A DNA stretch of 64,000 bases, from the NCBI RefSeq assembly GCF_900129635.1, contig NZ_FSRB01000001.1, positions 2,705,501 to 2,769,500 of the forward strand. Direction: 5' to 3'. Position 1 is the stretch's first letter; each line of letters opens with the position of its first letter. The DNA comes from Singulisphaera sp. GP187 (GTDB taxonomy: Bacteria; Planctomycetota; Planctomycetia; Isosphaerales; Isosphaeraceae). The notes under the pieces were generated by a model. The model was not told the DNA's origin, searched no databases, and saw only the letters and a program-made list of their open reading frames with translations. Below are positions 37,154-45,428 of this stretch, one piece after another. The translations under genes were made by a program, and so were the position numbers.

Positions 37154-38992
37154 ATGGCATCCCGAGTCGGTCGAGGATTCCTGATTATCATCATGCTCCT
37201 GCTCGCATCCAGTCTCCCGGTGGTCTTCGCCCGCGGAGGACGTGGAGGAGGTGGCCGCGGCGGCGGGGGTGGAGGATTTCGCGGCGGCGGAGGCGGAGGC
37301 GGTTTTGGCGGGGGGATGCCGCGCGGTGGGGGTGGCTTCAGCCGCAGCCCTGCCGTTAGCGCCCCGAGGCCAACCCCACGTCCGTCGCCTGGCGTAGGCC
37401 GGCCTGGAGGCCCGCAGGTCGGCGGCGGCCGGCCTGGAGGCCCGCAGGTCGGCGGCGGCCGACCTGGAGGCCCACAGCTCGGAAACCGACCGGGCATCGA
37501 TAACCGCCCCGGTGGGATCGGCGGCATCGGGAACCGCCCGGGCATCGACAACCGCCCCGGTGGGGTCGGCGGCATCGGGAACCGCCCGGGCATCGATAAC
37601 CGCCCCGGTGGGATCGGCGGCATCGGGAACCGCCCGGGCATCGATAACCGCCCCGGTGGGGTCGGCGGCATCGGGAACCGCCCGGGCATCGATAACCGCC
37701 CCGGTGGGATCGGCGGCATCGGGAACCGCCCGGGCATCGATAACCGCCCGATCGTCGGCAGCGGCAACACGATCAATCGGGGCGATGTCAACGTCGGGGG
37801 AATCCGCCAGGACAACCTGGCTGGAATGGGTGTCGACCCGGGCTACGGGGTCCGACCGCCCGCCTACAACAACTGGCGGGGCGCCTACTGGGGATACCAT
37901 CAGGGATGGGCCAACGGTTACTGGCACGGCTACCACGACAACAACTCCTGGGGTTGGGGCCGGTTCGCCGCCGGCGCCGCGGTCGGCGTAACCGCCTGGG
38001 CCCTCGGCTCGTCGTTCTACGACTGGGGCTATGCCAGCTACGGGAACCCCTACTACACGGAAACCGCCATCGCGCAGCCGATCGTCATCGAGCAGACGGT
38101 CGCCGGCGGCGAACCTCAGACCGTCAGCGTCCCCGCACTGGCCTACGACTACAGCCAGCCGATCGACACCCAGACGGCCCCGCCCCCCGCGCAGGTTGCC
38201 GACCCCGCCGTCGCCAAGTTCGACGCCGCCCGCGAGGCGTTCCGCTCCGGCGACTACGCCGGCGCACTGCGGCTGACCGACGAGGCGCTGAAGGTCCTCC
38301 CGAACGACGCGACCCTCCACGAGTTCCGGGCCCTGGTCCTGTTCGCGGTCGGGAAGTATGACCTCGCCGCGGGGCCGCTCTACGCGGTCCTGGCCGTCGG
38401 CCCCGGCTGGGACTGGACGACCATGGCCGGCCTCTACCCGAGCATCGACGTCTACACGGCGCAGCTCCGCGCCCTGGAGACCTTCGTCAGAACCAACACA
38501 ACCTCGACGGCCGGTCAGTTCGTCCTGGCCTATCACTACCTGACCCAGGGGCACATCGACGCCGCCGTGGCCCGGCTCAAGGAGGTCGTGGCCTTGGCGC
38601 CCCAGGACACGCTCTCCGCACAGCTCGTCCGGCAGTTCTCCAAGCCCGGCACGAAGCCCGGCATGTCGGCGCCGACGCCTCCCACGACAACGGCGGAGAC
38701 CCCGGTCAAGCCAGGCAGGCTGCCCGGCAACTGGACCGCGCGACCGAACAATGACACGACCATCCGGCTGAACGTCGCGGACGACGGGGATTTCACCTGG
38801 ACGGTGGACTCCAAGGGCAAATCTCACCCGCTTGCCGGTAAGTGGACACTGGGTGACAACGTGCTTACGCTCGCACAGTCGGGGGAGGGGGGAGCCCTGG
38901 TCGGTCGCATCGCGTGGCAGGCCGACGACAAGTGGAACTTCCGCATGGTCGGGACCGGGGCGGGAGACCCAGGGCTAACCTTTACCCGCTGA
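37154..38992 (+). CDS. exported Gly-rich repeat protein with TPR-like C-terminus
   Basis: ATG 37154 has GGAGGTGG upstream. The 612-residue protein has a signal peptide (about 1-27), a Gly/Arg/Phe-rich stretch (28-75), three GRPGGPQVGG units, then five 16-residue GNRPGIDNRPGG-I/V-GGI units and a partial sixth (about 110-199). A conserved region with YWGYHQGWANGYWHGYHDNN and a hydrophobic segment (about 275-295) follows. Next is a TPR-like helical part (FDAAREAFRSGDYAGALRLT, about 355-470) and a C-terminal beta domain (GNWTARPNNDTTIRLNVADD). It is likely an envelope protein; similar Gly-rich/TPR proteins recur in planctomycetes. Function is unknown. Confidence 0.75.
   Translation: MASRVGRGFLIIIMLLLASSLPVVFARGGRGGGGRGGGGGGFRGGGGGGGFGGGMPRGGGGFSRSPAVSAPRPTPRPSPGVGRPGGPQVGGGRPGGPQVGGGRPGGPQLGNRPGIDNRPGGIGGIGNRPGIDNRPGGVGGIGNRPGIDNRPGGIGGIGNRPGIDNRPGGVGGIGNRPGIDNRPGGIGGIGNRPGIDNRPIVGSGNTINRGDVNVGGIRQDNLAGMGVDPGYGVRPPAYNNWRGAYWGYHQGWANGYWHGYHDNNSWGWGRFAAGAAVGVTAWALGSSFYDWGYASYGNPYYTETAIAQPIVIEQTVAGGEPQTVSVPALAYDYSQPIDTQTAPPPAQVADPAVAKFDAAREAFRSGDYAGALRLTDEALKVLPNDATLHEFRALVLFAVGKYDLAAGPLYAVLAVGPGWDWTTMAGLYPSIDVYTAQLRALETFVRTNTTSTAGQFVLAYHYLTQGHIDAAVARLKEVVALAPQDTLSAQLVRQFSKPGTKPGMSAPTPPTTTAETPVKPGRLPGNWTARPNNDTTIRLNVADDGDFTWTVDSKGKSHPLAGKWTLGDNVLTLAQSGEGGALVGRIAWQADDKWNFRMVGTGAGDPGLTFTR
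37397..37486 (+). repeat. 30-bp tandem repeat, three units
   Basis: Three consecutive 30-base units (37397, 37427, 37457) encode GRPGGPQVGG, GRPGGPQVGG and the diverged GRPGGPQLGN. The first two are nearly identical in DNA, so the duplication is recent. They lie just before the 48-bp repeat in the same coding frame. Confidence 0.85.
37481..37750 (+). repeat. 48-bp tandem repeat inside a coding region, alternating unit types
   Basis: Five full 48-base units start at 37481, 37529, 37577, 37625 and 37673, with a partial sixth to about 37750. They encode GNRPGIDNRPGGIGGI and GNRPGIDNRPGGVGGI in strict alternation (I, V, I, V, I at position 13). The DNA is almost identical between units, so the true period may be 96 bases. 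Length variation between strains by slippage or recombination is likely. Confidence 0.92.
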
Positions 38993-39694
38993 TCCCTGCA
39001 GCCTACGGCCCACGTCGCCCAGGACAGGAGGCTTCCGACCCTGAACTTGACAAATGGATCCATCAAAGAAAGAGCGAGCGATGGTCACAGCACCGAAACA
39101 ATCGTTGACGCTCTTCGCGGACAGGTTATCCCAGTGGTGGATCCGTCCGGGACCATGAGGGCAACTTCTGACTCCTACCCGCCGTGGAAAACCCGTGGAA
39201 CCAGCGCCGACCATTCCATCCGACGGCGGAGTTCTCACTCAGGACACGAGCCTACAATCATTTATCGTCGGATGGCGCACCGATCATGCTATCCGAGACG
39301 CCAATTCTGAACACACCGCGGAGTCGCTTGTTTAAATCCAGTCCCTTCGGGATGTTCCAAGCCAGCCCCGAGAAGTTCCCGGGAGGTCAGCTGCAGCACG
39401 CATATTTTCATAAACCAAACCCAATTCACCATCTCTCATGAATTCCAGGGACTTGCATCACGGGCGATGAACGGTCGCCCCGATGAGGTTCTCAGAACCC
39501 AAAGCGATCGTGTTGAAAACCGGGGGTTTCCGTCGCCGAAGACCGTTCAAGAACGAGAACCCCGGTATTCAACACAGTCGCTTCGGGACTGCAAAAACAA
39601 AAACGCACGCCCGGAGGACTTCAGGCGCATGGCTTTTCTGCCCCTCAATCGCGGCGGGCGAACCAGACCGATGCTCTTCTCTCAGCGGAGTGAA
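38993..39694. other. 702-bp gap without a supported gene
   Basis: No reading frame here shows protein-like content; several open frames of 80-185 codons have irregular composition. The gap contains the inverted repeat at 39502-39583, listed separately. It also receives the 3' end of the leftward serine protease gene. Confidence 0.35.
39502..39583. repeat. imperfect long inverted repeat
   Basis: The left arm 39502-39528 (AAGCGATCGTGTTGAA then AACCGGGGGTT) pairs with the right arm 39556-39583 (GAACCCCGGTATTCAACACAGTCGCTT) with about four mismatches around a 27-base centre. No T-run follows, so termination is not the obvious function. It may be a small palindromic mobile element (REP/MITE-like) or a folded transcript end downstream of the protease gene on the minus strand. 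Confidence 0.65.
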
Positions 39695-40717
39695 TCAAAC
39701 CAGCGAGCAATTCAAATCAATCAGGACCTTGTCGATAGGACAGGCATAGGTTTGCGTTCCGTTACCCGCGTAGAGCAGCCCGATCACTTCGCCGGTGGTG
39801 CTCACGATCACGGAGCCGGAATCGCCGTGGTCGGAGAAGAGGATGCCGTTATCGCCGACAATTTCGAATTGCTGGTTAAACCAGCAATTTCCAGGGTCGT
39901 AGGCGATCGGTCCGACCACAATGCCAACTGCCGTGATCGTGCCATGGGTCAAACCGGTGGTGCGCCCTACCTTGAACACACGGTCTCCCACCTTCGGCGA
40001 AGCGGTCCCGTGCGGTCCCGGTAGAGAACGGGTCGGCAGGAAGGCCTGCGTAAACGGGATCGATTGCTCCACATCGGCAACCGCCGCATCCACAGAGTTA
40101 TATACCACGTTTCCCTTCGCCGGCCGAGCGTTAGCGGGGCTCGGTTGAAGGACGACGAAATCGGTCAGGGTCGCGATATGTTGATTGGCGGCGAACGTCA
40201 GGTTGCCCGGTTGGAGAATCCTGTCCGTTCCCTTCTGCCCTCGATTTTCACCGGCCAGCACATGATTGTTTGACAAAACCGCGACTTGCCCGCTGACGCG
40301 TCGAACAAAGCAGCCCAAAGTTCCTATAATGATCAAGTTTTGCCCCAAGGCCCCCGCCTGACGTTGACGATCGTCGTCATCGACATTCTGGACCTGGAGG
40401 CCGCAAGCGAGCGGGCGGTGCTGTTGCTGTTCCGGGATGAAGCTCGCCGCCAGAGGATGCGGCGTCATCAGGTGTGGTTCGATATCCGACGTCACGCTAT
40501 CGATGACTACCGGGACCTTTTTTATGGTCTTGGGTATCCTTTTGGCGTGACTCGCCGCCGCGTTGGCGACAATCTTGGCGGTGTTCTTAACGGCTTTGAA
40601 TCCGAAGGCGTTCTCGTGCCGTGCGATTCCTACAGCCTGGATCTGGGGATCGGCATCGAACAGGTCATCCACGGCCAGATCGAGCGATTCCTTGCAGACG
40701 TGAAAAGGCACACCCAT
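39695..40717 (-). CDS. S1-family trypsin-like serine protease
   Basis: The 340-residue protein carries a chymotrypsin-fold triad: His152 in AVLSNNHVLAG, an Asp around D210-D215 (NSVDAAVADV) and Ser300 in DHGDSGSVIV. The arrangement resembles plant NAL1-like and bacterial S1 proteases in which the second barrel contains KVGRTTGLTHGTITAVG. The first 100 residues include a conserved helical stretch (KESLDLAVDDLFDADPQIQA) and a basic patch (HAKRIPKTIKKVP). There is no signal peptide. It is downstream of a 77-residue gene in the same direction (86 bp apart). Substrate unknown. Confidence 0.88.
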   Translation of the reverse strand: MGVPFHVCKESLDLAVDDLFDADPQIQAVGIARHENAFGFKAVKNTAKIVANAAASHAKRIPKTIKKVPVVIDSVTSDIEPHLMTPHPLAASFIPEQQQHRPLACGLQVQNVDDDDRQRQAGALGQNLIIIGTLGCFVRRVSGQVAVLSNNHVLAGENRGQKGTDRILQPGNLTFAANQHIATLTDFVVLQPSPANARPAKGNVVYNSVDAAVADVEQSIPFTQAFLPTRSLPGPHGTASPKVGDRVFKVGRTTGLTHGTITAVGIVVGPIAYDPGNCWFNQQFEIVGDNGILFSDHGDSGSVIVSTTGEVIGLLYAGNGTQTYACPIDKVLIDLNCSLV

Positions 40718-40803
40718 TTCGCGAGTCCTCGTTCGTGGTTGTAACAGAACGAGGACCTGGTATATCTCTTACCGAGTGTCGAATCCAGAGGTCACCCCCG
40801 TGC

Positions 40804-41037
40804 TCAACCCTTTAAATGGCGAGGCTGGACAAAGCCGCCGTGCACGATCACCGGCACATTCACCCCATCCAGCGTCACGCTTTTGGGGAATCGGCCAATA
40901 TCCTTCGGCTCCACCCGCAAGAGGAAGGCGGGCGGATCACTCGTCACCCCCAGGGCATAGCTCCCCTCGTATTCGCCGACGACCTTCTGGTGGGTCTCCG
41001 GCTGATCGACCCAACGGAGCAATTGCTGCGTGTCCAT
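40804..41037 (-). CDS. small protein upstream of the S1 protease
   Basis: A 77-residue product with a purine-rich AAAAGGAGGGA ribosome-binding site just before the ATG, which supports it as real. The body reads GEYEGSYALGVTSDPPAFLL, RVEPKDIGRFPKSVTLDGVN, VPVIVHGGFVQPRHL: a short beta-rich domain with the DG-x-x-VPV-I-V pattern. I do not recognise the family. Since it is translated just before the protease, it may be an inhibitor, propeptide-like partner or substrate; that is inference. Confidence 0.65.
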   Translation of the reverse strand: MDTQQLLRWVDQPETHQKVVGEYEGSYALGVTSDPPAFLLRVEPKDIGRFPKSVTLDGVNVPVIVHGGFVQPRHLKG

Positions 41038-41316
41038 GGCAAATCCCTCCTTTTCATAAAATCAATTCTAACGATTCCTCCGCCTGACGTCATCTTAGAA
41101 CTTCACCCTCGGGGTGCGAGGGATCGCCGGAGATCGGCCGCGGCCGCATCGGCCGCATCGCCTTGGTGAAAGCCGGCTTGACGCGATTCTCGGGCGCGAT
41201 ACGCTGTGGGCTGACGGCACCCGCCTTGCCGCAAAGGGATTGGCAACGCGCTTCGGCACGTGCGAGCGGGATGCCCGAGACGGAAACGGAAAGCGACGGT
41301 CATGGAGGACCACGCG

Positions 41317-42873
41317 ATGGCGTTTGATCTGATCAGGCGAGTCGAAACGCTCGGCCACCCGCGTATCCTCGTCGTCGGCGACCTGATCCTCGACCGTTAT
41401 ATCTGGGGCGATGCCGAACGCATCAGCCAGGAAGCGCCCGTCCCCCTGCTCCGTGCGGACTACCGCGAGCACAGACTCGGCGGCGCGGCCAGCGTGGCGA
41501 CCATGCTCAGCGCACTCGGGGCCGACGTCTGCTTGATGGGGGTGGTCGGACGTGACCTTGAGGCCAGCTTGGTCCGACGGCTGCTCGCCGACCGCGGGAT
41601 CGACGATCGGCTGGTCCTCGAGCTCGACGACCGACCGACGACCCTCAAGGAACGCTATATCGGGCGGGCCCAGGATCGGCATCCCCAGCAGATGATCCGG
41701 GTCGACTACGAGACCCGCGACCCGATCCCCCCGTCAATCGAAGCCGCGCTCGACACCAGTATTCCGGAAGCCGTCAAGAATTCCGACATCGTCCTGATCT
41801 CCGATTACGACAAAGGGGTCTGTACGCCCTCCTTGCTTCGCAGGCTGATCGCAGCCTGCCGGAGCCTCGGGGTCCGCGTGATCGCCGACCCGATCCGCTC
41901 GTCGGATTATTCGAAATACCACTGGGTCCACTGCATGACCCCGAACCGCCTCGAGGCGCAGCTCGCCACCGGGATGACGATCACCAGCCCCGAGGACGCG
42001 ATTGAGGTGGGCCGGCGACTGGTGGAAACGCTCGATATGGAGGCGGTGCTCGTCACCCTCGACCGGGACGGGATGGCCCTGGTTCGCGCGGACGGACGCT
42101 CGGAAATCGTGCCCACCCGCCCCCGCCAGGTCTACGATATCACCGGCGCGGGGGACATGGTCCTCTCGGTCGTCGGACTCTGCCTCGCCAGCCGGGCCGA
42201 CTACGATGAAGCGGCCGCGCTCGGTAACGTGGCCGGAGGACTCGAGGTCGAGAAGATTGGGGTCGCCCTGCTCTCCCGCGAAGAGATCCTGGGGGACCTG
42301 ATCGATCACCATCGCGCCGAGGGAGATAAGCGGCTCGGACTCGAATCGCTCGTAGCCGACGTTCGCAGGCGGCGACAGGCCGGGCAGCGGGTCGTCTTCA
42401 CGAACGGCTGCTTCGACTTGCTCCACATCGGCCATGCCCGCTTGCTCAGAGAGGCGGCCACGCTGGGCGATTTCCTCGTGGTCGGGATCAATTCCGACGC
42501 AAGCGTGCGCCGGCTGAAGGGCCAAGAACGGCCGATCAACCCCGAGGACGCCCGGGCCGAGCTGCTGGCCGCACTCGAATGCGTGGATGCCGTGGTGGTG
42601 TTCGACGAGGATACCCCGCTCGCCTTGATCGAGGCGATCCAGCCCGACGTGCTCGTCAAAGGGGGTGACTACCGCCCCGACCAGGTGGTTGGCCGGGCAG
42701 AAGTTGAGGCGGCGGGAGGAACACTCGTTCTGATCCCCCTCGTTCAAGGACATTCCACGACTCGGATCATCCATCGGGTGGCCGATCGCACAGTCGTTTC
42801 CCACCCCCCCGAGAAGACTCCCCCCTCCCCCGCAATTCGGCCCAGCGGCGTGGTTCATCCCGCGTCGTCCTGA
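41317..42873 (+). CDS. hldE: bifunctional heptose-7-phosphate kinase/heptose-1-phosphate adenylyltransferase
   Basis: ATG 41317 follows GGAGGA with 7 bases spacing, giving 518 residues. The N-terminal PfkB/ribokinase-type kinase (1-about 330) shows GDLILDRYIWGDAERISQEA and the catalytic D280 in TGAGD. The C-terminal cytidylyltransferase-like domain (about 350-490) shows TNGCFDLLHIGH with the H370-x-x-H373 nucleotide motif and VVGINSDASVRRLKG. It makes ADP-D-glycero-beta-D-manno-heptose precursors for lipopolysaccharide inner core, which implies heptose-containing LPS and a true outer membrane. The last 30 residues are a Pro/Ser-rich tail not needed by the family. Confidence 0.95.
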   Translation: MAFDLIRRVETLGHPRILVVGDLILDRYIWGDAERISQEAPVPLLRADYREHRLGGAASVATMLSALGADVCLMGVVGRDLEASLVRRLLADRGIDDRLVLELDDRPTTLKERYIGRAQDRHPQQMIRVDYETRDPIPPSIEAALDTSIPEAVKNSDIVLISDYDKGVCTPSLLRRLIAACRSLGVRVIADPIRSSDYSKYHWVHCMTPNRLEAQLATGMTITSPEDAIEVGRRLVETLDMEAVLVTLDRDGMALVRADGRSEIVPTRPRQVYDITGAGDMVLSVVGLCLASRADYDEAAALGNVAGGLEVEKIGVALLSREEILGDLIDHHRAEGDKRLGLESLVADVRRRRQAGQRVVFTNGCFDLLHIGHARLLREAATLGDFLVVGINSDASVRRLKGQERPINPEDARAELLAALECVDAVVVFDEDTPLALIEAIQPDVLVKGGDYRPDQVVGRAEVEAAGGTLVLIPLVQGHSTTRIIHRVADRTVVSHPPEKTPPSPAIRPSGVVHPASS

Positions 42874-42970
42874 TCCGGAGCGGGGCGACCAGCGCTCATC
42901 GTTGACGACTCGTTCAAGCCGCGCGGCCTGTCGAGCCGATCAATCCTACTGCTTGCGCAGGATGCGCTGC

Positions 42971-42994
42971 GGGTCCAGACGGAGCTCTGGACCC
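42971..42994 (+). terminator. 9-bp perfect hairpin after hldE
   Basis: GGGTCCAGA pairs with TCTGGACCC around CGGAGC, 97 bases after the hldE stop and 70 bases before the next gene. No T-run follows, so it could be a Rho-type or processing structure rather than a classical terminator. Confidence 0.4.
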
Positions 42995-43064
42995 GAAGTC
43001 AGCTCCGGGTTAGCCCAGCCGGGGACCCTGGAGAACAAAAAAGGGGTACGGGAGGCCAGTTCTG

Positions 43065-45428
43065 ATGACTCGCCCTCGCCTGAGGATTGGGTCCGAGCTA
43101 CTCCCGGTGTGCCTGATCCTGGCTAGCCTGGCCGGCACATCGTTCCTCATCATCTCGATGCACCGCCGTGCAACGAGCCTGAGGAAAAGAGCGCCGACCC
43201 ATGCGGCGCCTCCACTGGCCGCGAACACAACCATCCGATCTCCGGTCCTGGTTCCGCCGTCGCCCGCGCCACCCGAGCCGGAGCCGGAGCCAACGCCGGC
43301 ACCGGTGCCAATTGCACTGCCGGCAGCTCCGCTGGAAGATCCGACCCGAACCGCCCTGGCCCGATTGGGTGCCGAAGAGGCCAAGCAATTGCTCGCGGCC
43401 CAGGCCGCCGATCGCAAGGCGGAGGCCCTCGAACGTTCGATCAAGGCGGCGTTGGCGGAATCGCAGCGCTGGAAGCGTCGCGAGCAACTGATTCGCGGCC
43501 AGATCGACTCGATCGCCGGTCGGGTTCGCTCCCTCGAGCAGGAAGCCGACGCACTGGCGATGGAGCGTGACGTCCTCGCCCAAGAGCTCGATTCCTCCAA
43601 GGCCGCCTTGATGAAGGCGCAAACCCGGTCCAGCTATGCGGTACTCCCCAACCGAGCACCAAACGGCACCTGGCGGCGGCCGATCGTGATCGAGTGCCAC
43701 AACGGCAACGCCACGATCCAGCCGGGAGGACCAACCTTCAACCTGCTCGATCTCTCCGCACTGCTCGGCGCCCGCTCCAGCCCGCTCTTGATCGCGGTCG
43801 TTCGCGAACTCACCCGGATCCAGGGCGTGACCGGTCCCGACGGGGCCCCAACCGTCCCTTACATCTTCTTCGTCGTCCGCCCCGATGGCATCCGCCCCTT
43901 CTACGATGCTCGCGCCCGCCTCGAATCGCTGGGAATCGCATTCGGTTACGAGCTTGTCGATCAAGACATGGAGATTGACTATCCGAACCTCGATCATCCG
44001 GACGAGTGGGATGGATCGCCCAAGCTGAGCCCATTCCCCGCACTCGCCATGGCCGGAAACTCGGGGGCACGCTCCTCGTCTCGATCGGGTTCGGGTGAAG
44101 GGGGCAGGCAGGGGCACAACATCGATGATTACCGCTGGCCGACCGGTTCCGCCGGCTCGAGTGAAGGGGACGGGGTCCCGTCGGAAGGAGGCGGCCGACG
44201 AACCTCGGGCGGGGGTCGTCTCTCGGGCTCCGGCGTCTCACTCGGCGACCTCGGTATGCCCGGCGATCGGGGAACATCCTCTTCTTCTCGAAGCCGAGGG
44301 TTCGCCGACCCCGACCGCGCCGGCGAGTTTGGACGCGGGATCGGACAGGCGCGAAACCAAGCGGCAGGATCGGCGGCCACTCCAGGAATGCTGCCGCCAC
44401 TCGGCGGTTCGATCGATCGACCGGGCATGATGCCGGCGACGGGGGGGCCGGTTGATCGTGGCAGCCCAGGCGCTCCCTCGGGATCCTTCGATGGCTCCGG
44501 ACGGGCTGGCTCGAACCATACCGGTGGTCCCCAGGCGGAAAGCCCGACCGGATCGTTCGCCGGGTCCAGACGTTCTCGCTCGAACAACAACGGTCCCCAG
44601 GCGGAAAACACGGCGGGATCGTTCGCCGGATCCGGACGGACCGGCGCGAACAATACGGGTCCCCAGTCGGAGCTCCCATTCGGAGTGAATGTGCCCACCC
44701 CGGGAGGAACTGTTGGGCAAGGGGAACGGACCGCGTCGGCCCCGCCCCATCCGGACGACGTCTCGAAGCTGGATGGTGTCTCGTTGATGGGTCGGCAACC
44801 CGGTGAAGGGGCACCGTTTCGCCCGCGCGGCCTCTTGCCGGGAGAACCGGGCGCTCCGCCCGAGGAGAGCGAGAACGCATCGGGTTTCGCCGACCACCAA
44901 GGCGGAGGACAGGGCGGCGGGCAAGGCGCGGGACAACGGCCAGGCGGTGGCCAGAGTGGCGGCCAAAGCGGCGGGTCCTCGTCCGGCTCGTCCGGGTCAG
45001 GGACCGCGTCCGGAACGGCCACAAGCGGGTCGTCGGGAGGAGTGGCCGGCGGCCGCTCCCAGGGAGCGGGCGAGCCCTCGCCGGGCTCCCGCGCCCCATT
45101 GAGGATCGAGGTGCCGATGGAAATCGTCGTCGCCTGCGGACCGACTGGGGTGGTCATTCATCCGGGCGGATACACCGTCTCGCTTAAAGCGCTCAAAGGG
45201 AAGGAGCCGATCTTCACCACGTCGTTGAAGACGATCGTCCGGCTCCGTCAACAGGTGGACCCGATGATTCGACCCAAGCCCACGATCCGGTTCCTGGTCG
45301 AACCCGGCGGCGGCGAAACCTACCGCGACGCCCGCCGCGTGACGGTCATCTCCGGCATTCAGTGGCCGACCATCCTCCAGGTGGCCGATACCCGGGTGCT
45401 CGACTTCTTGCCAAGGGAGCGGTTCTGA
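43065..45428 (+). CDS. membrane-anchored coiled-coil protein with duplicated unnamed domain
   Basis: The 787-residue protein has an N-terminal membrane anchor (about 11-31), a Pro-rich spacer (60-90), a coiled coil (about 100-185), domain A (about 205-305: RRPIVIECHNGNATIQPGG, then VPYIFFVVRPDGIRPFYDAR), a very long Gly/Ser-rich linker (325-680) and domain B (about 685-787: VPMEIVVACGPTGVVIHPGG, then TIRFLVEPGGGETYRDARR). A and B look like copies of one alpha/beta domain ending in a P-x-I-x-F-x-V-x-P-G motif. The following gene overlaps by one base (TGATG) and carries a third copy. The topology resembles envelope-spanning proteins of the MotB/TolR sort, but the domain is not one I can name. 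Confidence 0.72.
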   Translation: MTRPRLRIGSELLPVCLILASLAGTSFLIISMHRRATSLRKRAPTHAAPPLAANTTIRSPVLVPPSPAPPEPEPEPTPAPVPIALPAAPLEDPTRTALARLGAEEAKQLLAAQAADRKAEALERSIKAALAESQRWKRREQLIRGQIDSIAGRVRSLEQEADALAMERDVLAQELDSSKAALMKAQTRSSYAVLPNRAPNGTWRRPIVIECHNGNATIQPGGPTFNLLDLSALLGARSSPLLIAVVRELTRIQGVTGPDGAPTVPYIFFVVRPDGIRPFYDARARLESLGIAFGYELVDQDMEIDYPNLDHPDEWDGSPKLSPFPALAMAGNSGARSSSRSGSGEGGRQGHNIDDYRWPTGSAGSSEGDGVPSEGGGRRTSGGGRLSGSGVSLGDLGMPGDRGTSSSSRSRGFADPDRAGEFGRGIGQARNQAAGSAATPGMLPPLGGSIDRPGMMPATGGPVDRGSPGAPSGSFDGSGRAGSNHTGGPQAESPTGSFAGSRRSRSNNNGPQAENTAGSFAGSGRTGANNTGPQSELPFGVNVPTPGGTVGQGERTASAPPHPDDVSKLDGVSLMGRQPGEGAPFRPRGLLPGEPGAPPEESENASGFADHQGGGQGGGQGAGQRPGGGQSGGQSGGSSSGSSGSGTASGTATSGSSGGVAGGRSQGAGEPSPGSRAPLRIEVPMEIVVACGPTGVVIHPGGYTVSLKALKGKEPIFTTSLKTIVRLRQQVDPMIRPKPTIRFLVEPGGGETYRDARRVTVISGIQWPTILQVADTRVLDFLPRERF

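Noticed and set aside
36710..38827. 705-codon minus-strand frame with PTGAVIDARAVPDAAD repeats
   Set aside because: The repeats are the reverse reading of the 48-bp array in the plus-strand exported protein, which has a signal peptide and ribosome-binding site.
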